A DNA stretch of 64,000 nt from Deltaproteobacteria bacterium (GTDB lineage Bacteria > Myxococcota > Kuafuiibacteriia > Kuafuiibacteriales > Kuafuiibacteriaceae): NCBI GenBank assembly GCA_016703535.1, contig JADJBV010000002.1, positions 1 to 64,000 on the forward strand. The letters are read 5' to 3'. Both the position numbers and the translations under genes were made by a program. The notes beneath the pieces are model-generated. The model saw only the letters and a list, made by a program, of their open reading frames with translations. It made no database searches and had not been told where the DNA came from. Shown here piece after piece: positions 47,799 through 54,317 of the stretch; within the stretch, counting starts at the first letter, position 1, and each line of letters begins with the position of its first letter.

Positions 47799-48017
47799 GT
47801 GGGCAAGCCTGCGCTGCAGATTGACGACCTGAGCAAGCATGAGCGGCTAGAGCTCATCGAGCGCCTCTGGGAGAGCCTAGGCGGTGACGACGAGTTGCCG
47901 ATCCCCGCAGAGCTACGCACAGAACTGGCGGCTCGCGAGCGAGCGCTTGAGGCGGGCTCGCTCGAGATGATCTCAGTCGAAGACGCGCTCGTCGCGATCC
48001 GAAATCGGCGTGCGTAG
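47799..48017 (+). CDS. ParD-like addiction-module antitoxin (cassette 48)
   Basis: 72 residues. The pattern ERLELIERLWESL is the signature of the small antitoxin family named addiction module protein (PF09720). GTG start. It overlaps the toxin gene by 8 bases. Bases 47678-47798 between it and vapC contain no recognisable attC. Confidence 0.85.
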   Translation: MGKPALQIDDLSKHERLELIERLWESLGGDDELPIPAELRTELAARERALEAGSLEMISVEDALVAIRNRRA

Positions 48018-48293
48018 GGTCGAGATAGCCGCGCCAGCGGCGCTTGAGCTTGCGGAGGCCCACGATTGGTACGAGGACCGAGAGGCGGGGGTCGGAGAGG
48101 ACCTCCTCGCCGAGTTCCAGCAGGCCTGCTCTCGAATCGGCGACCGGCGCTTCCGAAGGTGCAGGGAGACACCAGGCGTGGGCTGCTCAAACGCTTTCCG
48201 TACGGCGTCTACTTCATCATCCGAAAGGAGGTTGTGAGCATCACGGCGTTCTTCCACGCTCGAGGACACCCGCGACATTGCGTGGTTCGCTAG
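48010..48293 (+). pseudogene. ParE/RelE-type toxin, frameshifted (cassette 48)
   Basis: The N-terminal half (VEIAAPAALELAEAHDWYEDR ... EFQQACSRI) reads in one frame, the C-terminal half (PKVQGDTRRGLLKRFPYGVYFII ... FFHARGHPRHCV) in another. A single-base loss near 48150 explains this. The toxin is therefore probably inactive while its antitoxin is intact. Confidence 0.85.
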
Positions 48294-48296
48294 GCT

Positions 48297-48369
48297 GCCC
48301 AACAACGCGTTGCAGCTGCCGTCCCCGGGGTCTACGCTCCCGGGGACGGCAGCTGAATGCATGTTCCGG
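48297..48369 (+). repeat. attC49 (terminal, truncated)
   Basis: R'' GCCCAAC and arms GCGTTGCAGCTG / CAGCTGAATGC are clear, but no GTTRRRY core follows; the sequence runs into TGTTCCGG at 48362. Last site of the array. Confidence 0.85.
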
Positions 48370-48450
48370 CCGATGCCGATCACCGATTCCGGAGCATGCC
48401 GATCACTGATTCCGGAGCATGCCGATCACCGATTCCGGTCCATGCCGATC
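48362..48450. repeat. Short tandem repeats, possible IS21-type end remnant
   Basis: The unit GATCACCGATTCCGGAGCATGCC, written here as GATCACCGATTCCGG plus AGCATGCC, occurs about three times with small changes, starting after TGTTCCGG. Multiple end repeats beginning with TG are typical of IS21 relatives. No transposase is near, so only a remnant remains. Confidence 0.45.
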
Positions 48451-48512
48451 GCCTCGGTCATGGGTCATTACGCGGGTAACGTCGGGTAGTCCATGACGCC
48501 AGTTCAGGTCCC

Positions 48513-48687
48513 TTGAGGAGGGCCTGGAAGTGGCAGCTGATCCTGGTCCTCGAAGGGATCCTGGTCACCGAAGTCCAAGGGGACGCCGTCTATACTCTGA
48601 CGCCGGGCATGTCTTACCAGGTGTCGGACGACGTCGCGCCCCATCGATCTTCGACTGAAACCGGCGCACGCTGTCATCGTCGACTGA
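48513..48687 (+). pseudogene. Cupin (DHCW-motif type) gene remnant
   Basis: Translation gives LVLEGILVTEV and TLTPGMSYQVSDDVAPHRS with TETGA, the C-terminal half of a small cupin. A frameshift near 48670 leads to the expected end VIVD-stop at 48685. The N-terminal half is missing, perhaps lost at the array or IS boundary. Confidence 0.6.
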
Positions 48688-48827
48688 CCCAAACTCGCAA
48701 AACCAACGCGCTACGTCCTCAGGTACCCTCGAGCAAGTGACGGACTTGGTTCGTGGCCGCCGGCGTGGTGGAGTACTCCCGTCGCCGCGAGCCGCGAGGT
48801 CATGGTGACCGGAAAGGGTCGTGAGCC

Positions 48828-49460
48828 ATGGGCCAGCACTTGGTGCTCGTCGGAGATTCGGTGTTCGACAATCGCGCTTACACCCGGGGTGAACCGGAGG
48901 TGGCGGTGCACCTGCGGGAGATCCTGGCGAGTTGGGACGTGACCCTGCGGGCTGTCGACGGGACCACCACCGTCGACCTGGGGCCGCAGCTGGCGGAGTT
49001 TCCGGGGGACGCCACTCAGGTGGTGGTGTCGGTCGGAGGGAACGATGCGCTGGAGAACGTCGATCTCTTGGAGCTTTCGGTGGGGACGACGGCCGAGGCC
49101 CTCGACATGTTCGACCAACGGGTGAGCGCCTTCGAGGTCCGGTATCGGGCGGTGGTCGAGGCGGTCGTGGCGCTGGGGCGGCCCACCACTTTGTGTACGG
49201 TGTACAACGGGAACTTTGAGGGCGCCCAGGCCCGGCGGATCCGGATCGCCTTGATGATGTTCAACGACGTGGTGTTGAGGACGGCCTTGAGCTTCGGGCT
49301 CAACGTGATCGAACTTCGGCAGGTGTGCGACGAGCCCGTCGACTTCGCCAATCCGATCGAACCATCGGGGGTTGGCGGTCGGAAGATCGCGTTTGCGATC
49401 GCCCGGGCCGTGGGGGCGTTGAAGGCCAATGAGCCTCGCTCCATCTTGTCCGCGGGCTGA
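48828..49460 (+). CDS. SGNH/GDSL-family hydrolase
   Basis: 210 residues. Block I is GDSVFDN near residue 9 (nucleophile Ser), block III is VVVSVGGND near 67; the late Asp/His pair is not obvious, since the C terminus lacks a clear DxxH. Probably an esterase-like enzyme without a signal peptide. GGAAAGGG lies 9 bases before the ATG. First intact host gene after the array. Confidence 0.83.
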   Translation: MGQHLVLVGDSVFDNRAYTRGEPEVAVHLREILASWDVTLRAVDGTTTVDLGPQLAEFPGDATQVVVSVGGNDALENVDLLELSVGTTAEALDMFDQRVSAFEVRYRAVVEAVVALGRPTTLCTVYNGNFEGAQARRIRIALMMFNDVVLRTALSFGLNVIELRQVCDEPVDFANPIEPSGVGGRKIAFAIARAVGALKANEPRSILSAG

Positions 49461-49484
49461 GGGTAGGAGCTCCAGGAGACAAAC

Positions 49485-49874
49485 ATGAGCGAACTTCACC
49501 GAGGATCGTGCCTTTGTGGCGCCGTCTCGTTTCAGGTCGAGGGCCCGCTGGGCAAATCCGACGCCTGCCACTGCGTGCAGTGCCGCAAACAATCCGGCCA
49601 CTATTGGGCCTCTACCGATGTGCCGCGGCAGTCGCTCAAGATCGACTAGGAGCAGGCGCTGCGTTGGTATCAATCTTCCGAGAAGGTACGGCGCGGTTTC
49701 TGCGGCCGATGTGGATCGTTCCTCTTTTGGGACCCGGTCCGCCGGGATCGGATCGCCGTGGCCATGGGGTCCTTGGATGGCCCCACCGGCATCACCTTGG
49801 GTTCCCACATCTTCGTGGAGGAGAAGGGTGATTATTATCCGTTGACCGACGGCCTGCCCCAACACCAACGGTGA
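49485..49874 (+). pseudogene. GFA/CENP-V-family protein with in-frame amber codon
   Basis: From ATG 49485 the frame reads GSCLCGAVSFQVEG ... CHCVQCRKQSG, meets TAG at 49647-49649, and continues in the same frame with FCGRCGSFLFWDP ... ITLGSHIFVEEKGDYY to TGA 49872. The Cys motifs of the zinc-binding GFA fold are all present. Either a recent nonsense mutation (codon 55 of about 129) or readthrough. GGAGAC lies just before the ATG. Confidence 0.82.
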
Positions 49875-49901
49875 CGTACACCCTGCGCTCCGCCAGCCGG
49901 A

Positions 49902-50894
49902 TCAACTCCCGCCGTGGCTTTCGCCCTCTTGAGCCGCCAGGCGGGCGGCTTCTTCCTTGAACTGGCGAATGACGCCGGCCTGTTCGCGGTAAAGATCGTC
50001 GGGGTCCAAGGCGTAGGCGTGTTCGACCTCGGTGATGCCGTCGTCGAAGGCGCCTGAATAGCCGAGACCGATGCCCAAGTTGTAGAGCGCCTTGGCCTGT
50101 TGTTCGGGCTCCAGGGCCTTGGACTTGGTGACGGCAGCTCGGTACTGATCGACGGCGGCGCTCCAGTTGCCGATCTTGGCGTAGTTGTTGCCGGTCTCGA
50201 GCTCCGGAAGATCGTCGTCGGTGCGCAGCGCCACCAACACTTGCTTGTCGTGGGGCGCGACCACTCGGATGAAGGCCGTCACCACCTCGGTGCGGCAGGC
50301 CGTCAGCAAGTCATCTTGCGCGTTGATGGCGGGCGGCTCCTGGTCGACGCCAGCGGCGGTGCGTTGTTGCTGGGCACCCAAGGTCTTGGCCGCCAACAAC
50401 TTGCCGGACTCGGTCTCGATCACCTTGAGCACCACTCGAAGGTCGGCGACGGCGGTCCGAGTGTAGCGGACACACTCCACCAACGTGCCGTCGTCGGTGG
50501 TGCACTGGTCTTTGCTGGACGTGACGTCTTCTCGGTAGTCGGCCTTGGTGACTTCACCGGTGACCAAGGTGCTGGCGCCGGTCATGTTGCCGAAGGACAT
50601 CGCGGTCTCATCGGAGACGTGTTGGGAGGAGAACTTGAGCTCGTTGAGGGCCGCGTCCAGGTGTTGGCGTTCCAGCACCTGAAAACGTTTGGTCTCGAGG
50701 AGGGCCTGGGCCAACTCGCTCGAGAGGGCCTCACCCCCGGTGCCCGGCAGCGGCGTCACCGCGATGACCTTGCCCGACGGGATGTTGACCTCGGCGGGGG
50801 CCCGGCGCGTGACGCTGAACTGAGTGGTGCCGCAGGCGGTCACCATGGGGGCCAAAAGCAGCAGCAAACGGAGGGGCATAGGCGCTTTCTTCAC
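49902..50894 (-). CDS. CsgG-like lipoprotein with TPR tail
   Basis: 330 residues. A lipoprotein signal (LLLLLAPMVTAC) is followed by a domain with the CsgG/FlgO-like pattern (VIAVTPLPG ... LAQALLETKRFQVLERQHLDAALNE ... GASTLVTGEVTKADYRE ... VVLKVIETESGKLLAAKTLG), then a C-terminal TPR region (AKIGNWSAAVDQYRAAV; AKALYNLGIGLGYSGAFDDGITEVEHAYALDPDD). Probably outer-membrane anchored, in the periplasm. GTG start. Confidence 0.78.
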   Translation of the reverse strand: MKKAPMPLRLLLLLAPMVTACGTTQFSVTRRAPAEVNIPSGKVIAVTPLPGTGGEALSSELAQALLETKRFQVLERQHLDAALNELKFSSQHVSDETAMSFGNMTGASTLVTGEVTKADYREDVTSSKDQCTTDDGTLVECVRYTRTAVADLRVVLKVIETESGKLLAAKTLGAQQQRTAAGVDQEPPAINAQDDLLTACRTEVVTAFIRVVAPHDKQVLVALRTDDDLPELETGNNYAKIGNWSAAVDQYRAAVTKSKALEPEQQAKALYNLGIGLGYSGAFDDGITEVEHAYALDPDDLYREQAGVIRQFKEEAARLAAQEGESHGGS

Positions 50895-51077
50895 GGCGCG
50901 GAGCCTAGCCCGACGCCCAGGCTCCAGGAAGAGGTGGGCGCTCGACCCACGCCCGATAATGGGGGTCCGGCGGGCGGTGGGGTCACGTCGGCCAAGGCAC
51001 TCGTTACCCGCTCGTGTCTGGCGCCCTCCGCCGCACGGGAATCGGCGTGCGGCACGGTTCTTTCATCACCTGGGCCC

Positions 51078-51986
51078 ATGTTGGGCTCCCTTCTGCTTCT
51101 GGCGGCCGCACCTTCGCCGACGATCCTCCCCGCAGAGATCCAGGTGGCGATCTGGGTGAGGGCCCCCGCCGACTATGCCGCCGGGCAAGATCCCGGCCCT
51201 GTGGATCACCGGGTCATTGGTCTTTCGCAAGTCAACTTGCGCGATGAAGCCCGCTACGATCTGCAGTACGGGCGCAAGGAGCGCTACCTGGGCCTCGAGT
51301 TGTTGACGTTGATCCAACAACATCCCCAAACCAAGGCCCACAACTTGGCCCTGCTCCACTTCGAGAATGGGATGTTGATCCCGTTGCCCTATCGAGACGC
51401 GGGCGCGATGGCCCGGCTCGACGCTTTTGTGGCGGTGCGACGTTGGTCCGACGAAGACCAGCAGTTCCAGGCCGAGTTGCCCAAGGTCGAACATGGGGGA
51501 CCAACTTTTTTGGATCGTCGACCCACCGAGTTTCGCGGCCTCAAGGTGGTGGTGGACCGCCCCTGGCACCCGTTTTTGCGCGACTCGGCCAGCTCCACCT
51601 TCAGCCCGTGGCTACACGCCGACACCCTAGAGGGCATCGAGCTGGTCGACGAAAAGGCCTGGAACCGACAGTTCGAGGTCGACGGCGACGGGCGGGTCAA
51701 GCGCGGGCAAGAGCGCTTCAAGGAGAGTTGCCTTTGGTGCCACAGCGCCCGCGGCATCGGGGGCCACTACGGCTGGGACATGATGGAGCCCGTTCCGGTC
51801 ACGACCTTCCACGCCAACGTGACCAGCCTCTATTATCACGTGCGCTTTCGGGCCGAGGCGGCCCGCGAACAAGGCCAGTTGATGCCGGGGCTCAAACACA
51901 TGGGTGAGCCCGAGGTCGGCGACATCTGGCATTGGCTCAAGGCGATGGCCGCGGGCGTTCAGCCTGCGTACACCCCCAAACGTTGA
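51078..51986 (+). CDS. Periplasmic c-type cytochrome-containing protein
   Basis: 302 residues: a signal peptide (LGSLLLLAAAPSPT), a domain of about 200 residues of unknown type, and one haem site CLWCH (Cys218, Cys221, His222) followed by GLKHMGEPEVGDIWHWLKAM, which probably supplies the distal Met. Likely a periplasmic electron carrier. A much longer frame upstream is the antisense of the lipoprotein gene, so ATG 51078 was chosen. Confidence 0.82.
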   Translation: MLGSLLLLAAAPSPTILPAEIQVAIWVRAPADYAAGQDPGPVDHRVIGLSQVNLRDEARYDLQYGRKERYLGLELLTLIQQHPQTKAHNLALLHFENGMLIPLPYRDAGAMARLDAFVAVRRWSDEDQQFQAELPKVEHGGPTFLDRRPTEFRGLKVVVDRPWHPFLRDSASSTFSPWLHADTLEGIELVDEKAWNRQFEVDGDGRVKRGQERFKESCLWCHSARGIGGHYGWDMMEPVPVTTFHANVTSLYYHVRFRAEAAREQGQLMPGLKHMGEPEVGDIWHWLKAMAAGVQPAYTPKR

Positions 51987-51998
51987 GGGAACCCGGCT

Positions 51999-52409
51999 TC
52001 AACCCTCCTCGGCGACCAGACCCCGCAAGGTCCGCAGCACGTCGATGTAGCTGACGATCCCGACCAGCTCTCCCGACTCCGCGTCCACCACCGGCACCGC
52101 ACCGACCTTGTGTTCGACCAGGTGATCGATCAGCTCACCCACGTCGGTGTCGGGGGAGACCGAAAGGGGATCGGCGCTCATCACCTCCGACACCCGCATG
52201 TCCAGCACCGAGACGTTGCCCTCGGCTTCGGGGGGAAGGCGGGCGCTACGCAGGTCGCGATCGCTCAACATCCCGACCAGCTCCTTGGCCTCGTTCACCA
52301 CCGGGAGGTGGCGGATATCCAAGGACTGGAGCAGGTGGAGGGCGTCCCGCACCTTGGCATTGGTCGGCACCGTCTTGGGCTTTTGGGTCATCAGTTCTTC
52401 GGCGATCAT
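51999..52409 (-). CDS. Tandem CBS-domain protein
   Basis: 136 residues made of two CBS motifs (LMTQKPKTVP ... DIRHLPVVNEAKELVGMLSDRDL and VMSADPLSVSP ... KVGAVPVVDAESGELVGIVSYIDV). Such stand-alone pairs sense adenine nucleotides. GGAG lies 7 bases upstream of the ATG. Confidence 0.92.
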   Translation of the reverse strand: MIAEELMTQKPKTVPTNAKVRDALHLLQSLDIRHLPVVNEAKELVGMLSDRDLRSARLPPEAEGNVSVLDMRVSEVMSADPLSVSPDTDVGELIDHLVEHKVGAVPVVDAESGELVGIVSYIDVLRTLRGLVAEEG

Positions 52410-52493
52410 GGGAAACTCCGTGGGGCCCCGAAGGGCCTCAGCCCCTGTGTACTCCGGTCTGTGGGGCGGAGCTAGGCCCCGGCGGGCCTTCGG

Positions 52494-52536
52494 TTGACGT
52501 CAAGGTTGGCTCATAATAGTTAGGTACATGCCTAAC
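52494..52536 (+). promoter_or_regulatory. ArsR promoter/operator over the start codon
   Basis: TTGACG at 52494 is a possible -35 box. GTTAGG 52519-52524 and CCTAAC 52531-52536 form a perfect 6-6-6 palindrome that contains the ATG at 52528, a probable autorepression site. Confidence 0.6.
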
Positions 52537-52875
52537 CAAACGACACCCGCGGAGGGCCAGCTCAACCAGGTCTTCCAAGCCCTGGCTGATCCCACCCGGC
52601 GGGCCGTGTTGCAGCGCTTGGCCAAAGGCCCGGCACCCGTGAAGGAGCTGGCCGAGCCGTTTCACATGGCATTGCCTTCGTTCACCCAACACCTGGACGT
52701 GTTGGAGGCGTCCGGCTTGGTTCGCTCCAAGAAGGTCGGACGAGTCCGGACCTACCGGATCTCTCCACGCCGCTTGGAGAACGCCGAACACTGGTTGGCC
52801 AAACAACGTCGGCTCTGGGAGCAGCGGCTCGATCAGCTCGACAACTACCTCGCGACCCTCAAGGAGCAGTCATGA
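52528..52875 (+). CDS. ArsR-family transcriptional regulator
   Basis: 115 residues, winged helix: FQALADPTRRAVLQRLAKGPAPVKELAEPF ... ALPSFTQHLDVLEASGLVRSKKVGRVRTYRIS. No metal-binding Cys; this subgroup commonly pairs with SRPBCC proteins. It overlaps the next gene by ATGA and probably represses itself through the palindrome spanning its start codon. Confidence 0.93.
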   Translation: MPNQTTPAEGQLNQVFQALADPTRRAVLQRLAKGPAPVKELAEPFHMALPSFTQHLDVLEASGLVRSKKVGRVRTYRISPRRLENAEHWLAKQRRLWEQRLDQLDNYLATLKEQS

Positions 52876-53363
52876 CCTCACCCGTACTTCCCTTTGATCC
52901 CAAACTTGACCTGGTGCTGGAGCGGGTGGTGGACGCAGCGCCCAGTTTGGTCTGGGCGGCTTGGACTACCCCGGAGCACATCAAGAAGTGGTTTACGCCG
53001 GCGCCCTGGAAGACCACCGACTGTCGGATCGACCTGCGGCCTGGCGGCGAGTTCGTGACCGTGATGCGTGGCCCGGAGGGGCAAGAGTTCACCAACATTG
53101 GCTGCATCTTGGAGGTGGTGCCGGAGCGACGTTTGGTCTGGACCCACGCGCTCTACGCGGGCTTTCGACCGGCGGCGCGTCCTCCCCACGTCCCGGTGAT
53201 CACCGCGGTCATTCGCTTCGAGCCCCACGGCCAAGGCACCAAATACATCGCGACCGCCCTTCACGCCGACGAAGCCGCTTGTCGGCGTCACGATGAGATG
53301 GGCTTCAGCGATGGCTGGGGCAAGGCGACAGATCAGCTGATGGCTGTGGCCAAGACCCTCTGA
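52872..53363 (+). CDS. SRPBCC (AHSA1-like) domain protein
   Basis: 163 residues. Pattern LERVVDAAPSLVWAAWTTPEHIKKWF ... DLRPGGEFVTVMRGPEGQE ... GWGKATDQLMAVAK matches the hydrophobic-pocket START-like fold. Translationally coupled to the ArsR regulator; the pair is probably a ligand-responsive unit. Confidence 0.92.
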   Translation: MTSPVLPFDPKLDLVLERVVDAAPSLVWAAWTTPEHIKKWFTPAPWKTTDCRIDLRPGGEFVTVMRGPEGQEFTNIGCILEVVPERRLVWTHALYAGFRPAARPPHVPVITAVIRFEPHGQGTKYIATALHADEAACRRHDEMGFSDGWGKATDQLMAVAKTL

Positions 53364-53364
53364 T

Positions 53365-54108
53365 TCACGGGCAACGGTTCAGCCGCTGGACGAGGGTCCG
53401 GAGGAGGGTGAGGTGCTCTTCGGTGAGGCCCCGGGTCACCCGGGCCTTCACGAGGCTGGCCTGGGCGAGGCCCGCCTGGACCATGGCCTCTCGACTGGCC
53501 ACCAGCTCTCGATAGTCGAAGAAGCTCTGGCTCAGCTCGTCGAGGGAACAACGTTCGTCGCCCTCGAGCTCCATGGTGTCGGCCAAGGCGGCGCTCAAGG
53601 CGCGGATCCTCCCCTCGAGTTCGGCCAGGTTGGCGACCTCTTGGGGGTTGGAGGCCGAATAGGGCAAGCCTCCGGCGAAGCGGACCTTCAACATCCTGGC
53701 CCGACACTCCTGCAGGCGGATCAGCAGGGCCGTGCGGGCGCTCCCGGCGTAGGGCTGTTCATCACCTCGCAGCGGTAGCCGGCTGGCGGCCCGTAGATAT
53801 GCGGCGAAGACCCGTCGTTCGGTGCGGAGGCCGTCCCGCGGTGTGCCCAAGGCGGCCCGAGAGTAGAGGCGAACTTCGGCGAGGCTGAGCTGCTCTTCGG
53901 CTTGCTCCAGGCCCACCCGGTCGTTCCGGATCGACGACCAGAGGGCTTCGGTCATCGGTGACGAGTCGCTCCGGTACGGTTCGGCCCACAGCCGTAGGGC
54001 GTTTTGGACGCCGCTGACTTCCCTCGGCGCCCTGCCACCACGCCGGGGCTCCAGGCTGTCCAGCAAGCCAACTTGCACTTCGAGCTCGTCGGTGATCGGC
54101 TGGGTCAA
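53365..54108 (-). CDS. Hypothetical helical protein
   Basis: 247 residues, charged and helical throughout (LEQAEEQLSLAEVRLYSR; LAELEGRIRALSAALADTMELEGDE), no signal peptide or membrane segment. A TTG start is supported by GGCAGGAGG 6 bases upstream. No family recognised. Its end comes within 2 bases of the convergent SRPBCC gene. Confidence 0.7.
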   Translation of the reverse strand: MTQPITDELEVQVGLLDSLEPRRGGRAPREVSGVQNALRLWAEPYRSDSSPMTEALWSSIRNDRVGLEQAEEQLSLAEVRLYSRAALGTPRDGLRTERRVFAAYLRAASRLPLRGDEQPYAGSARTALLIRLQECRARMLKVRFAGGLPYSASNPQEVANLAELEGRIRALSAALADTMELEGDERCSLDELSQSFFDYRELVASREAMVQAGLAQASLVKARVTRGLTEEHLTLLRTLVQRLNRCP

Positions 54109-54317
54109 CGGCGCCTCCTGCCCCCGCGGGCCTCACCTTGTTGTCGGCCCAACCAACCGTCGGTCACAACAGCCAGTGCGCCACAATGGCGCCACCCGGA
54201 GGTGGTCCGAGTTGCCGCCGCCCGCGGGTTCCCCGAGAGTTCCAACGTCCGCAGGGCGGATAGCGGACCCGGGCCTTTGACTTTGGGCTCCGAACGGGGT
54301 GGTTTTCGGGCTCACGC

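Larger units (their letters stand above)
1..48369 (+). mobile_element. Integron cassette array, distal part (49 attC sites)
   Basis: Forty-nine related 73-89 bp sites recur every 0.4-6 kb. Each starts with an RYYYAAC box (usually GCCCAAC), ends with a GTTRRRY core (usually GTTGGGC), and has inner arms GCGTTGCAGCTG and CAGCTGAACGC. The arms pair with one unpaired G, the extrahelical base typical of attC, and a GC-rich hairpin with loop GGCTACGCT lies between them. All sites point the same way, so cassettes read left to right and an integrase would be expected left of position 1. None is in the window, so it could also be an integrase-less array. Cassette genes lie almost exclusively on the + strand. 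Confidence 0.95.

Noticed and set aside
1..48369. Integron integrase gene or group IIC-attC intron inside the array
   Set aside because: No tyrosine recombinase and no reverse transcriptase motif was seen in any frame; the only recombination enzymes are the IS21, IS66 and ISL3 proteins.
50100..51077. A 628-codon plus-strand frame ending in the cytochrome gene
   Set aside because: Its first half is the antisense of the well-supported lipoprotein gene; the signal peptide at 51078 marks the real start.
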